NCBI GenBank assembly: GCA_026990385.1
Contig: JALXDL010000046.1
Span: 1 to 64,000 of the forward strand
DNA length: 64,000 bases
DNA from: DRKI01 sp011051875
GTDB lineage: Bacteria; Desulfobacterota; Desulfobulbia; Desulfobulbales; Desulfobulbaceae
Direction: 5' to 3'
The notes beneath the pieces are model-generated. The model saw only the letters and a list, made by a program, of their open reading frames with translations, made no database searches and was not told where the DNA came from. Shown piece by piece: positions 8,237 to 17,740 of the stretch. The position numbers and the translations under genes are program-made. Each line of letters begins with the position of its first letter. Within the stretch, counting starts at the first letter, position 1.

Positions 8237-11200
8237 TCGCCAACCTCCAGGAGACGGCCGGCGAGGTGGTCATCGAGCCCGCCTTTGCGCCGCTGCAGGA
8301 GGTGGTGGCCTCCTACCAGGGGCTGTCCAGCAAGCTCGATGGGCTCCTCTACGAGATCAGTCATCCCTACCGCAACTGGAAACTGATCATCCCGGAGCTG
8401 CGCGCCTTTGTCCTCAAGAACCTCAATATTTACCGCCGCCACGAGCTGGGACCGGAGTGCTTCACCCTGTTTACGGGTATCTTTCTCGACGCCCTGGAGG
8501 AATCGAAAAAAAACGGCAAGCAGGTCTCGCGGATCATGGAGGCCATGCTCGCTTATGCCGACAAGCTGATCAACACCGTGGACCTGGAGTGCCTGCTTCG
8601 CTACGAACAGGCCCTGAACACCTTTTTCGGCCGCCTCCGCCATCTGGACGAGATCGACCGGCAGGTGATGATGACCATGGTCCAGGGCCATCATCCCATG
8701 AAGAAGATGGCCTCCCGGCTTGCCGATTTCAGCAGGCAGGAGCGGATCGGCTTCGACTATACCCCCATTGCCCGGCTGATGAAGAAGATCCTCGGCCTGA
8801 ACTACGACTACTGGCTGGGCGAGGAGGATCCCCTGCCCTGGTTCATGGAGCAGTGCGGCGACTACTGCCGCGACTGGGAGGCCGGGCCGCTTTTGGCCGC
8901 CATCTCCCACGAACGGATCGCGCAACACCGCGACGCCCTGGAGGCCATCGACATCGACAGGGACCCCCTGCAGGGCCTGCTGCAGATCCTGGAGCTGCCG
9001 GCGCACATGGACATCGTCCGCATGTACCGGGAGATCCCGGCCCGGCTGGCCGCCGACACCGGCCAGGGCGACGCCTCCTTTGTCGAGAACCGCAAGCTGC
9101 TCTTCCTGTTCCGGATCATGGACACGGCCGGCCTCTACCTGATCCACGAGGAGACCCTGCGCGAGATCAACCGTTCCCTGGTGCAGCTCATCCGCAAGCA
9201 GTCCTTCGAGGAGATCGAGCAGTTCTTCGTCACCACCTTCCAGCTCCTCAAGGCCAATGTCCGCAAGTACCCCCATACTTCGCTCCAGTGCATCCAGGTC
9301 ATCGGCGGCGAGGTCTTCAAGCGCGGCAACTCGCGCCTGGTGGAGGCCTTTCTTTGGCAGACCGTGCGCTTCGGCTTCCAGTACGCCAATGTCATGGGCG
9401 TGGACGAGGACTGGCAGCCCATCACCAACCCGGCCCACCTGGCCAACATCCGGGTCTGGCTCAACCTGATCATGCAGGAGCCCAAGTGGTGCGGCACCCT
9501 GTTCTCGGCCCTGATCATCAACATCCGCCTTTCCGGCACCTGCGTCCGCGACACGGATCTCTTCCAGCGCGACATCACCGAGTTGCTCAACCATCCCATC
9601 GGCCCCATCTACAACCTGGCCAAGCAGTTCACCAAGCTGATGCCGGTCTTCTTCAACGAGATCGGCGCCGAGGGCGAGCTGCGCGACGTCTCCACCGAGC
9701 TGGACGAGCTGCACAAGCGGCGCGACGTGTTGATCCATTTCCTGCGCAAGCAGAGCCACGTCGAGTCGAGCAACCTGATCGTGGGCTTCATCCAGGCGAT
9801 CTTCACCTTCTGGATCACCCTGGACAAGGAAAAACTGCGCGATTACCTGCCCGAGGAGGTCCTGAACCAGGTGCAGACCTCGGGCCCCTTTGTCGACGAG
9901 CAGCATATCCTGGCCCTGAGGATCCGGGAGGAGCTGAGTTTTGATTCCATGCGCGATATCCTGCAGTGGAAGGAGGAGGAGCGGCAGGAGTATCTCGACC
10001 GGCAGACGGACATCTCCCGGGTGGAACGGAGGCGGTTCGAGCTCCTGGTCAAGATGTACAAGCTCCTGCACCAGAAGTACAACCTGGGCCTGCCCGAGCT
10101 GCGCAACCAGTTGCAGCAGGCCATGCAGTCGGGATTTCCGGAGATGGGCGACCTGCTGGACGTGCTGGAGAGCTGCGACACCTACCACTGCCTGGACGCC
10201 CTGCTCGACCATCTCGAGCACCTCAAGGAGATCATCCTCAGCCCGGAGCGGTTCGAGCCCAGGGAGGAGATCTACTACAAGCGGCACATCGCCGTGGACA
10301 TCCCCTCGGTCTACGGCCGCTATTCGGAGCGCAAGTTCGACGCCCTGGGGCTCACCTTCCGCCTGGAGAACCTGGCCAACATCTATCTTGAAAAGCTCTT
10401 CCAGTCCATCAACCTCTCGTTCATCACCCAGGCCACCTTCATCCACATCGTGCGCAGCCTCAAGCTCTACCTGCGCGCCCTGCAGGTGGACGGCATCTCC
10501 AGCCGGCGGCTCGAGACCTATACCAGCCTGCTCGCCTCCTCCATCGGCATCAAGCGGTTCTCCTACAGCCAGCACCTGGACATCATGCGCGGCCTGTCCG
10601 AGGGGGTCAAGGACGTGATCTATGCCTACTACATCAACATCCACCAGAACAACCTCTCCATCATCATCCCCCAGATCGGCGCCGAGAACCTGCTTACCAA
10701 GTACCGGCCCCTGTGGGACGAAAACGACCTGCCCTCCACGGTGCTCCGGCTCTCGGAGTCCTTTTTCCGTGACCTGATCTCGGCCACCTTCGGCCTCCAG
10801 CACCTGGACAACTTCATCAGCCGTATCATCCAGACCCTGGAGGCGCAGAAGGAGCTGCTCGACGAGCAGACCCTGGACCTGCTCATGACCTACAACCCGG
10901 AAAAGGCCATCAGCTCGCTCTACAACGAGAACCTGCGCACCCACAACCTGATCCATCTCGGCAACAAGGGGTTCAACCTCATGGTGCTCGCCGGTGACGG
11001 CAAGCCGGTGCCTCCGGCCTTCATCATCACCACCGAGATCTTCCGCTGCTGGCCCGCGGTCCAGAAGTTCAACCGGGCCCGGGACGAGTTCATGCGCCGG
11101 GTGCGCGCCTCCATCACCGGCATCGAGGAGCTGACCGACAAGATCTTCGGCTCCCCGGAGCGGCCGCTGCTGCTCTCGGTCCGCTCCGGTTCGGCCATCT

Positions 11201-12441
11201 CCATGCCCGGGATGATGACCACCATCCACAATGTCGGCTTCAACGAGGACCTGGTGGAGGAGTTCGTGGCCGCCAACCCGGACCAGAAGTACTTTGCCTG
11301 GGACAACTACCGCCGCTTCCTCCAGTCCTGGGCCATGGCCCGCGGCATGGCGCGCGAGGATTTCCAGGAGTTGATGAACGGCCACAAGGCAAAATACCAG
11401 GTGCGGCTGAAACGGGAGTTCACGGCCGAACAGATGCGGGAGCTGGCCCTCAAGTACCAGAGCGCGGTGCGGCGCAGCGGCTGCGGACCGCCCGAGGACC
11501 CCTGGCTGCAGCTCATTGGTGCCGTGGAGATGGTGCTCGGCTCCTGGAATACCCACAAGGCCAGGGAATACCGGCAACTGATGGATGTCTCGGACGACTG
11601 GGGCACCGCGGTGATCGTCCAGGCCATGGTCTACGGCAACCTGAGCACCCTGGCCGGCAGCGGCGTGCTCTTCACGGCCCATCCCTACCGCAAGGTGCGG
11701 CGGGTGGCCCTGTGGGGCGATTACGCGCCCGGCGACCAGGGCGAGGACATTGTCTCCGGCCTGGTCACCAGCTATCCCATCTCGGTGGAGCAGGCCGAGC
11801 TGGACGGCCGCTCGGTGGACAACTCGCTGGAGGTGCGCTTCCCGGCCATCTACGAGCGGCTGCTCGCCATCAGCCGGGACCTGGTCTACACCAAGGAGTG
11901 GAACCCGCAGGAGATCGAGTTCACCTTCGAGGGCCCGGAGCCGGACCAGCTCTACATCCTGCAGACCCGGGACATGATCACCATCAAGAAGAAGGAGCAC
12001 CTCAACGTCTTTGTCGATTCCGAGGAGGTGCAGGAGTCGATCCTGGGCAAGGGCATCGGTGTCAGCGGCTCGGCGCTTTCCGGCCGCGCGGTCTTCACCG
12101 AGGACAATATCCGGCAGTTGCGGCAGGAGGACAAGAACGCCACCCTGATCCTGATCCGCCAGGACACGGTGCCCGAGGACATCCGCGAGATCTCCATGGC
12201 CGACGGCCTGCTCACCTCGCGCGGCGGCCAGACCTCGCACGCCTCGGTGGTGGCCACCCGCCTGGGCAAGACCTGCGTGGTGGGCTGCCGCGATCTCCAG
12301 GTCTACGAGGCCGACGAGTATGCCCTGATCAACGGCTTCCGGATCAACTTCGGCGATCCCATCTCCATCGACGGCCGCAACGGGCTGTTCATCCGCGGCA
12401 TCCACCCGGTGCGGGAAGAGGTGCACATCCTGCCGCTGTGA
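8197..12441 (+). CDS. PEP/pyruvate-binding, pyruvate-phosphate-dikinase-like protein
   Basis: The 1414-residue protein has about 900 N-terminal residues of helical sequence I cannot assign. A PPDK-type ATP-grasp/nucleotide-binding region starts near residue 920 (HLGNKGFNLMVLAGDGKPVPPAF), and a PEP-utiliser mobile domain has the phosphohistidine at H1348 in SRGGQTSHASVVATRLGKT. The C-terminal PEP-binding TIM barrel of true PPDK and PEP synthase is absent; the protein ends about 65 residues after the histidine. It probably moves phosphate from ATP to a histidine, with an unknown acceptor. The overlap with a receiver-kinase gene suggests a regulatory rather than purely metabolic role. Confidence 0.8.
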   Translation: MQQPQAAIKSDALIANLQETAGEVVIEPAFAPLQEVVASYQGLSSKLDGLLYEISHPYRNWKLIIPELRAFVLKNLNIYRRHELGPECFTLFTGIFLDALEESKKNGKQVSRIMEAMLAYADKLINTVDLECLLRYEQALNTFFGRLRHLDEIDRQVMMTMVQGHHPMKKMASRLADFSRQERIGFDYTPIARLMKKILGLNYDYWLGEEDPLPWFMEQCGDYCRDWEAGPLLAAISHERIAQHRDALEAIDIDRDPLQGLLQILELPAHMDIVRMYREIPARLAADTGQGDASFVENRKLLFLFRIMDTAGLYLIHEETLREINRSLVQLIRKQSFEEIEQFFVTTFQLLKANVRKYPHTSLQCIQVIGGEVFKRGNSRLVEAFLWQTVRFGFQYANVMGVDEDWQPITNPAHLANIRVWLNLIMQEPKWCGTLFSALIINIRLSGTCVRDTDLFQRDITELLNHPIGPIYNLAKQFTKLMPVFFNEIGAEGELRDVSTELDELHKRRDVLIHFLRKQSHVESSNLIVGFIQAIFTFWITLDKEKLRDYLPEEVLNQVQTSGPFVDEQHILALRIREELSFDSMRDILQWKEEERQEYLDRQTDISRVERRRFELLVKMYKLLHQKYNLGLPELRNQLQQAMQSGFPEMGDLLDVLESCDTYHCLDALLDHLEHLKEIILSPERFEPREEIYYKRHIAVDIPSVYGRYSERKFDALGLTFRLENLANIYLEKLFQSINLSFITQATFIHIVRSLKLYLRALQVDGISSRRLETYTSLLASSIGIKRFSYSQHLDIMRGLSEGVKDVIYAYYINIHQNNLSIIIPQIGAENLLTKYRPLWDENDLPSTVLRLSESFFRDLISATFGLQHLDNFISRIIQTLEAQKELLDEQTLDLLMTYNPEKAISSLYNENLRTHNLIHLGNKGFNLMVLAGDGKPVPPAFIITTEIFRCWPAVQKFNRARDEFMRRVRASITGIEELTDKIFGSPERPLLLSVRSGSAISMPGMMTTIHNVGFNEDLVEEFVAANPDQKYFAWDNYRRFLQSWAMARGMAREDFQELMNGHKAKYQVRLKREFTAEQMRELALKYQSAVRRSGCGPPEDPWLQLIGAVEMVLGSWNTHKAREYRQLMDVSDDWGTAVIVQAMVYGNLSTLAGSGVLFTAHPYRKVRRVALWGDYAPGDQGEDIVSGLVTSYPISVEQAELDGRSVDNSLEVRFPAIYERLLAISRDLVYTKEWNPQEIEFTFEGPEPDQLYILQTRDMITIKKKEHLNVFVDSEEVQESILGKGIGVSGSALSGRAVFTEDNIRQLRQEDKNATLILIRQDTVPEDIREISMADGLLTSRGGQTSHASVVATRLGKTCVVGCRDLQVYEADEYALINGFRINFGDPISIDGRNGLFIRGIHPVREEVHILPL

Positions 12442-12477
12442 TTCCCACCCCCGATCCATCCTGACAGCAGGCGCGCC

Positions 12478-12786
12478 ATGGCACTGGTCAACAGGGAGTC
12501 GGTCATCACCCAGGTCCGCCGGCTGCTGCGGAAGGCAGCGCCGCCGGGCGGGGTGGAGATGATGTCCTACAAGCGAAACCGCACCATTGCCCTCATCCTC
12601 CGGGAAAACGGCGCCATCCTGGTCCGGGAGCGGGGCTACGTGACAGGCGAGCAGGAGGTGGCGCCGGAAGAGCTTGGCCGGTTGCTCAAGACGTTGATCA
12701 GGCGGGAGTTTCCGCGCAGCCGCAAGATCCGGCTGCACAGGTTCGCGGACCCGGCCGAGTTGGACCGGATCCACCAGAAAATCTGA
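12478..12786 (+). CDS. Uncharacterised 102-residue basic protein
   Basis: I do not recognise this small cytoplasmic protein. It is rich in Arg and Lys, with alternating hydrophobic strands (TIALILRENGAILVRERGYV) and a helical C-terminus. It starts 36 bp after the PPDK-like gene and ends 5 bp before the next small gene, so the three are probably co-transcribed. There are no cysteine clusters or signal peptide. The GC-rich codon use matches its neighbours. Confidence 0.65.
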   Translation: MALVNRESVITQVRRLLRKAAPPGGVEMMSYKRNRTIALILRENGAILVRERGYVTGEQEVAPEELGRLLKTLIRREFPRSRKIRLHRFADPAELDRIHQKI

Positions 12787-12791
12787 GAACG

Positions 12792-13025
12792 ATGCTGATT
12801 ATCCGCTGCGCCGCCTGCGGGCGAAAGCTCTGGCGCTACGACAAGATAGGTCCCGGCGAGGTCCTGCGCTGCCACAAGGACCGGATCCTGAAGGTCTTCA
12901 ATGCCCGCACCGGGGACGGCCGCATATCCTGTGCCTGCGGCAGGGATATCGGTATTGACAAGGGCAGCTTCTACAAGATGATCGCCAGGGCCTTCACCTA
13001 CCGGGGCACCAAGCGCAACCGCTGA
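12792..13025 (+). CDS. Small zinc-ribbon-like protein
   Basis: The 77-residue protein has cysteine pairs in RCAACGRKLW and SCACGRD plus a lone LRCHKD cysteine, suggesting a compact zinc ribbon. The C-terminus is basic (YRGTKRNR). Its function is unknown. The last 116 bp of the gene, including the stop codon, recur at 24589-24704 with four mismatches, so its 3' end brackets the complex I operon. Four zinc ligands are not all arranged as in well-known families, so metal binding is inference. Confidence 0.7.
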   Translation: MLIIRCAACGRKLWRYDKIGPGEVLRCHKDRILKVFNARTGDGRISCACGRDIGIDKGSFYKMIARAFTYRGTKRNR

Positions 13026-13272
13026 TCCGCCCTGCCTCTGGCCTGGATGTGTCGCTGAAAAGCGAATTTTTAGGCAGCCGCGGTTTCCTCTCCTTTTGCC
13101 TGTGTTGCTTAACACGCTGTTTTTTATTATAAGATTTTTTTGAGCAATGTATCGACACGATGATATATCATCAAATTTGATATAAATGTCAATTATTTTA
13201 AGTTTGCCTTAATTTTAGCCACACTGTAGTGTCTGTCGGTATCCCGTCTCACCTGTACCGAGGAGGATACCG
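13026..13272 (+). promoter_or_regulatory. AT-rich control region of the nuo operon
   Basis: This 247-bp gap is much more AT-rich than its surroundings. It contains an inverted repeat TATATCA (13164-13170) / TGATATA (13178-13184), a good operator candidate. It also holds a TTGAGC (13139-13144) roughly 19 bases before TATATC, which could be a promoter. A strong AGGAGG (13261-13266) precedes nuoA. The operon promoter is very probably here; the exact boxes are uncertain. Confidence 0.5.
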
Positions 13273-13719
13273 ATGACAGAACATACTGCCCACGCCGGCG
13301 CCCTGTTCCATGCGGCGCCGCCTCCGGACCCGGAACTCGTCGCCGACGGCTTTGTCCTGGCGATCTTTCTCCTCTTTGGCGTCATCTTTGCCGTGGCCCC
13401 GCTGGTGGCCAACTACCTGCTCGCGCCCCGCAGCCGCAATCCCCATATTGGCGCCACCTACGAATGCGGCATACCCGCCTTTGGTCAGGCCACGTCGTCG
13501 CGCTTTGGTGTCTTCTACTATCTCTACGCCCTGATCTTCATCGTCTTCGAGGTCGACGTGCTCTACCTCTTCCCCATTGCCCGTATCTACCGGCAAGGAG
13601 TGGGGCTGGCCGGCTTCCTGGAGATGCTTGTCTTTGTGGTCATCCTGTTCATGGCCATCGTCTATGCCTGGAAAAAAGGAGTCCTGCAATGGGAACGGGA
13701 AGCACTCTCCCTCCGATAG
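13273..13719 (+). CDS. nuoA: Complex I subunit A (NuoA)
   Basis: The 148-residue membrane protein has three hydrophobic helices and the NuoA hallmark segment YECGIPAFGQATSSRFGVFYYLYALIF with acidic FEVDVLYLFP. It belongs to the membrane arm near the quinone channel of an ion-pumping oxidoreductase. AGGAGG lies 6 bases before the ATG. It is the first gene of a 13-gene operon and overlaps nuoB by 31 bp. Confidence 0.95.
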   Translation: MTEHTAHAGALFHAAPPPDPELVADGFVLAIFLLFGVIFAVAPLVANYLLAPRSRNPHIGATYECGIPAFGQATSSRFGVFYYLYALIFIVFEVDVLYLFPIARIYRQGVGLAGFLEMLVFVVILFMAIVYAWKKGVLQWEREALSLR

Positions 13720-14198
13720 TCCGGTTGGCGTGCCTGGAAGAGCTGCTTGGTCACGCCCGCGCCAATTCTCTCTGGCCGCTCACCTTCGGCCTGGCCTGCT
13801 GCGCCATTGAGATGATGTCCGCGGCAGGGCCCCGCTTCGACCTGGACCGCTTCGGGGCCGGGGTCTTCCGGGCCACCCCCCGCCAGGCCGACGTCATGAT
13901 CGTGGCCGGTACGGTCACCACCAAGATGGCCCCCACAGTCGTCCGGCTCTACAACCAGATGCCGGCCCCCAAGTGGGTGATCGCCATGGGCAATTGCGCC
14001 ATCTCTGGCGGGCCGTTCAGTCTCGATTTCAACTACAGTGTGATCGAGGGCGTGGCCAGCCTTGTACCGGTGGACGTGATGGTGCCGGGCTGTCCTCCCC
14101 GGCCCGAGGCCCTGATCGAGGCCTTTCTGAAACTGGAAGAGAAACTGACCGGGAAGCGCCGCTTTCCCGAGGCGCCCCGCGTACCCCTGGAGAAGTGA
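13689..14198 (+). CDS. nuoB: Complex I subunit B (NuoB), N2 cluster
   Basis: The 169-residue protein carries the ligands of iron-sulfur cluster N2: the tandem cysteines of FGLACCAIEMM, the cysteine of GNCAISGG and that of PGCPPRPEAL. N2 hands electrons to quinone at the junction of the arms. The ATG at 13689 lies inside the end of nuoA; an earlier in-frame start would add a sequence unlike NuoB. nuoC begins 2 bases after the stop. Confidence 0.96.
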   Translation: MGTGSTLPPIVRLACLEELLGHARANSLWPLTFGLACCAIEMMSAAGPRFDLDRFGAGVFRATPRQADVMIVAGTVTTKMAPTVVRLYNQMPAPKWVIAMGNCAISGGPFSLDFNYSVIEGVASLVPVDVMVPGCPPRPEALIEAFLKLEEKLTGKRRFPEAPRVPLEK

Positions 14199-14200
14199 CC

Positions 14201-14635
14201 ATGAGCAGCCGCCTGCAACGCGCCCTTGAACAGGCCGGTCTCGAGTACCGGCCGGAATCCCCCCGTATCGGCCTGCACTGCTCGCTCCTCCTGGAGCCGG
14301 AGCAGCTCCGTCCCCTGGCCCTTGCCTTGGCCCGGGAGGGTTTCTTCATCGAAACGGTGACAGCGGTGGATCGCATCGGGGAAGGGTTGATGGAGGGTAT
14401 CTATCTTTTTAACCACTATGACGGCGACATGCGCCTGCTGGCCCGGCTGCCCGTGTCCAGGACACGGCCGGTCTTGCCCTCCATCGGCCGCATCTTTCCC
14501 GGCGCGGTCTGGCACGAGCGGGAGTCTGCCGAGATGTTCGGTATCACCTATGACGGCTGCCCGGACAGCCGCAACCTGCTCCTGCCCGAAGATGCCGATT
14601 TTCATCCGCTCAGAAAAGATTTCACCGGGGTCTGA
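14201..14635 (+). CDS. nuoC: Complex I subunit C (NuoC)
   Basis: The 144-residue peripheral-arm subunit contains the 30-kDa-type signature around ARLPVSRTRPVLPSIGRIFPGAVWHERESAEMFGI and DSRNLLLPEDADFHPLRKDF. It is a separate polypeptide, not fused to NuoD as in some proteobacteria. It helps form the quinone-reactive module with NuoB and NuoD. It is spaced 2 bases from both nuoB and nuoD. Confidence 0.94.
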   Translation: MSSRLQRALEQAGLEYRPESPRIGLHCSLLLEPEQLRPLALALAREGFFIETVTAVDRIGEGLMEGIYLFNHYDGDMRLLARLPVSRTRPVLPSIGRIFPGAVWHERESAEMFGITYDGCPDSRNLLLPEDADFHPLRKDFTGV

Positions 14636-14637
14636 TC

Positions 14638-15765
14638 ATGTCTGCGCCACTGACCTACAGCCTGGAGTCCACGGACAACGGCAACTTTCTGCTCAACCTG
14701 GGACCGCAGCACCCGGGCACCCATGGTGTGCTGCGGGTGGTCCTGCAGATGGACGGCGAGTACATCCTCCGCGCCGATCCGGTGCTTGGCTACGGGCATC
14801 GCATGCAGGAGAAGATCGCAGAGAACATGACCTATCTCCAGGCCCTGCCCTATGTCTGCCGGATGGATTACCTGGGTGCCATGTCCTACAGCCTGGCCTG
14901 GGTCCTGGCCGTGGAAAGGCTCTGTTCCTTCGAGGTTCCGGAACGGGCCGTCCATGTCCGGGTCATTGCCTGCGAGCTGAACCGCATCGCCAGCCACCTG
15001 CTCTGGTGGGGCGCCTACCTGCTGGACCTCGGGGCCTTCACCCCTTTCCTCCAGGCCTTTGCCGACCGGGAGCGGATTCTTGACCTGCTCGAGTCCATCA
15101 CCGGGTCCCGCCTTACCTACTGTTATTTCCGTTTCGGCGGCCTGGGCGCGGACGTGGACGAGACGTTCCTGGCCCGGGTTGCCGAGTTTGTCACCGGTTT
15201 TCGCAGCCGCCTGCCCCGCTACCATGACCTGGTCACCGGCAACGTGATCTTCCAGCGCCGTTCCAGGGACGTGGGCGTCATCCTGCCGTTCGAGGCCGCG
15301 GGCTACGGCATCACCGGGCCCTGTCTGCGCGGCTCCGGCCTGGCCTACGATGTGCGCAAAAAGGAGCCCTACAGCGGCTATGACCGGTTCGAGTTCACCG
15401 TGCCCGTGGCGCAGGAGGGTGACTGCCTGGCACGCTACAACGTGCGTATGGCCGAGTTGGAAGAATCGCTGACCATCATCGAGCAGGCCGTCGCCACCAT
15501 GCCCGAGGGCCCGTACCGGGCCCGGGTTCCCCGGGTGATCAGGCCGCCCGAGGGCGAGGTGATCATGGCCGTGGAGACGCCACGCGGTGAGCTGGTGATC
15601 CATATCGTCAGCGATGGTTCGACCAGGCCGTGGCGGGTCAAGTTCCGGGTCCCCTCCTTTGCCAACCTCTCCATATTTGCGCGCTTGGCCCGGGGCCAGC
15701 TCCTGGCCGACGCCCTGGCCATTCTCGGCAGCCTGGACATGGTCATCCCGGAGGTGGATCGATGA
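14638..15765 (+). CDS. nuoD: Complex I subunit D (NuoD)
   Basis: The 375-residue 49-kDa-type subunit is related to the large subunit of NiFe hydrogenases but lacks Ni ligands. It starts with the characteristic NLGPQHPGTHGVLRV, which lines the quinone pocket. The C-terminal KFRVPSFANLSIFARLARGQLLADALAILGSLDMVIPEVDR is typical and complete. nuoH starts inside the last codons (4-bp overlap). Confidence 0.97.
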   Translation: MSAPLTYSLESTDNGNFLLNLGPQHPGTHGVLRVVLQMDGEYILRADPVLGYGHRMQEKIAENMTYLQALPYVCRMDYLGAMSYSLAWVLAVERLCSFEVPERAVHVRVIACELNRIASHLLWWGAYLLDLGAFTPFLQAFADRERILDLLESITGSRLTYCYFRFGGLGADVDETFLARVAEFVTGFRSRLPRYHDLVTGNVIFQRRSRDVGVILPFEAAGYGITGPCLRGSGLAYDVRKKEPYSGYDRFEFTVPVAQEGDCLARYNVRMAELEESLTIIEQAVATMPEGPYRARVPRVIRPPEGEVIMAVETPRGELVIHIVSDGSTRPWRVKFRVPSFANLSIFARLARGQLLADALAILGSLDMVIPEVDR

Positions 15766-16709
15766 ATATCCCGGCGACGATTCTCTTCTTTCTCCTGGGT
15801 ATCAGCGCCATCGTCGGCCTGAACGCCGTGATCCTGGTCTGGCTGGAGCGCAAGGTGGCCGGACACATGCACTTCCGCTACGGCCCCATGGAGGTCGGGC
15901 CGCACGGGCTGCTTCAGACCCTGGCCGACGGCATCAAGCTGCTCGGCAAACAGTTCCTGGTGCCGGACGCGGCCGACAGGCCCCTCTACCTGCTTGCGCC
16001 CATAGTCTCCCTGGTGCCGATCTTCGTGGCCATGGTCCCTCTGCCCCTGGGTGAAAAGGTACAGGCCTGGGAGCTGAACATCGGCCTGCTGCTGGTGGTG
16101 GCCCTGGGCCTGCTCAACACCCTGGGCATCCTGCTCGCCGGCTGGGGGTCCAACAACAAGTATGCCCTGCTGGGCGGATCGCGCGCCGTTGCCCAGATCC
16201 TGGCCTACAAGATCCCCCTGCTGCTCTGCATCCTCACCATCATCATGATGGCCGGCAGCTACAGCCTGCGCGAGATCGCCCTGGCCCAGAAAAACGGCTG
16301 GTACATCCTCTCCCAGCCCCTGCTGTTCATCATCTACGTTGTCACCATAACCCTGGAGACCAACCGCAGTCCCTTTGACTTTTCCGAGGCCGAAAGCGAG
16401 CTGGTGGCCGGTTTCCACATCGAGTATTCGGCCATGGGGTTTTCCCTCTTCTTCCTTGCCGAGTATTCCTACATGTTCATCGCCGCCGCCCTGGCCTCCA
16501 TCCTCTTTCTCGGTGGCTGGCAGGGACCGCTGCTTCCGGGGCCGGTCTGGTCGCTGATTAAGCTCTACGGGATCATCTTTCTGCTCATGTGGTTCCGCTG
16601 GACTTTTCCCCGTCTGCGCATCGACCAGATGCTCGCCCTGGGCTGGAAGATCCTGCTGCCGCTGGCCCTGGTCAACTTTCTTGTCACTGCAGGAGTGCTG
16701 GCCCTATGA
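15762..16709 (+). CDS. nuoH: Complex I subunit H (NuoH)
   Basis: The 315-residue polytopic protein connects the peripheral and membrane arms and forms part of the quinone channel. Diagnostic segments are WLERKVAGHMHFRYGPMEVGPHGLLQ, the acidic loop ETNRSPFDFSEAESELVAGFHIEYS and WFRWTFPRLRIDQM. About eight membrane helices are visible. It overlaps both neighbours by 4 bp, so translation is coupled. Confidence 0.97.
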   Translation: MNIPATILFFLLGISAIVGLNAVILVWLERKVAGHMHFRYGPMEVGPHGLLQTLADGIKLLGKQFLVPDAADRPLYLLAPIVSLVPIFVAMVPLPLGEKVQAWELNIGLLLVVALGLLNTLGILLAGWGSNNKYALLGGSRAVAQILAYKIPLLLCILTIIMMAGSYSLREIALAQKNGWYILSQPLLFIIYVVTITLETNRSPFDFSEAESELVAGFHIEYSAMGFSLFFLAEYSYMFIAAALASILFLGGWQGPLLPGPVWSLIKLYGIIFLLMWFRWTFPRLRIDQMLALGWKILLPLALVNFLVTAGVLAL

Positions 16710-17161
16710 CCGTCTACCGTTACCTGAAGGATATCGTCGATGGATGCATCAGCCTGCTCGTGGGGATGGGCGTGACCATGGGCAATATGGTCACGCCTCC
16801 GCACACCGTGCAGTGGCCCCGGCAGACCGCGCCCCTGCCGGAGCGGTTCCGCGGCCACATCAGCATGGTGCCCGACGAAAAGACCCGCTATCCACGCTGT
16901 ATTGCCTGCGGCACCTGCGCCCGTACCTGCCCGTCGGGCTGCATCACGGTGCACGGCCGCAGGCCGGACGGGGCCAGGAAGAAGGTGGCCAGTCGGTTCC
17001 TGCTCGATTTCACCCGGTGCAGCCTGTGCGGGCTCTGCGTGGAGAGCTGTCCGGTTGAGGCGCTCGTCTTCTCACGGGATTACGCCCTGGCCGATTACAG
17101 TGACGCGGGCTTTCGGAGGATGGACCTACTCAAAGGGCTGGTGTCACCGTTTTATTCCTGA
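16706..17161 (+). CDS. nuoI: Complex I subunit I (NuoI), 2[4Fe-4S] ferredoxin-type
   Basis: The 151-residue protein has two complete CxxCxxCxxxCP motifs, CIACGTCARTCP and CSLCGLCVESCP, for clusters N6a and N6b. Because nuoE, F and G are absent, NuoI is the outermost iron-sulfur subunit visible and the likely docking point for an electron donor such as ferredoxin (inference). A 62-bp gap follows before nuoJ. Confidence 0.95.
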   Translation: MTVYRYLKDIVDGCISLLVGMGVTMGNMVTPPHTVQWPRQTAPLPERFRGHISMVPDEKTRYPRCIACGTCARTCPSGCITVHGRRPDGARKKVASRFLLDFTRCSLCGLCVESCPVEALVFSRDYALADYSDAGFRRMDLLKGLVSPFYS

Positions 17162-17223
17162 GGGTCGCCGGCGGGGAGGGGCCGGACCAGGAGGAGAGTA
17201 TCGCTGCATGATCGGAGGAGAAA

Positions 17224-17739
17224 ATGGATATGTTCGCCAGTTTTGTTCAGACCGTCTACACCCTCTCTTTTGCCACCATCCTGCTGCTGGTCGTGGGCGG
17301 AGCCCTGCTGGCAGTGACGGCCAGAAACCTGATCCACTGTTTCTTCGGCCTGGTGGGCGCACTGCTCGGCGTGGCCGGGCTCTACTACAACCTGGGCAGC
17401 CCCCTGGTCGCGGTCATGCAGGTCATGATCTATATCGGCGCGGTCTGCGTGGCCATCGCCTTTGGTCTGACCCTGACCCGCAAACAGGGAGAGGAGGGGA
17501 TGCGTCCCCTGGATATCAAGGCCGCCATTCCCCTGGTCCTGGTGGCGGCCATGCTCAGCGCCACCCTGAAAAGCCTGGCCAGTCGCGAGCTCGTGGCCTC
17601 GGCCCACAAGATCGACGAGAGCCGCCTCGGCTGGATGCTGCTGGGTGACTACCTGCTGCCCTTTGAACTGATCTCCATCCTGCTCACCACGGCCGTCATC
17701 GGCGCGGTCACCATCGCCCTGATCAACCGGAGGATATGA
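17224..17739 (+). CDS. nuoJ: Complex I subunit J (NuoJ)
   Basis: The 171-residue membrane protein has about five helices and the NuoJ hallmark VAVMQVMIYIGAVCVAIAFGLTL, the helix with the pi-bulge next to the quinone site. GGAGGA sits just upstream of the ATG after a 62-bp spacer, so initiation here is independent of nuoI. nuoK begins 1 base after the stop codon. Confidence 0.93.
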   Translation: MDMFASFVQTVYTLSFATILLLVVGGALLAVTARNLIHCFFGLVGALLGVAGLYYNLGSPLVAVMQVMIYIGAVCVAIAFGLTLTRKQGEEGMRPLDIKAAIPLVLVAAMLSATLKSLASRELVASAHKIDESRLGWMLLGDYLLPFELISILLTTAVIGAVTIALINRRI

Positions 17740-17740
17740 C

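Noticed and set aside
8041..12774. Very long antisense open frame (1577 codons) opposite the PPDK-like gene
   Set aside because: It mirrors the codon pattern of a high-GC coding strand, gives low-complexity His/Asp/Val/Gly-rich protein, and the sense strand has clear domains.
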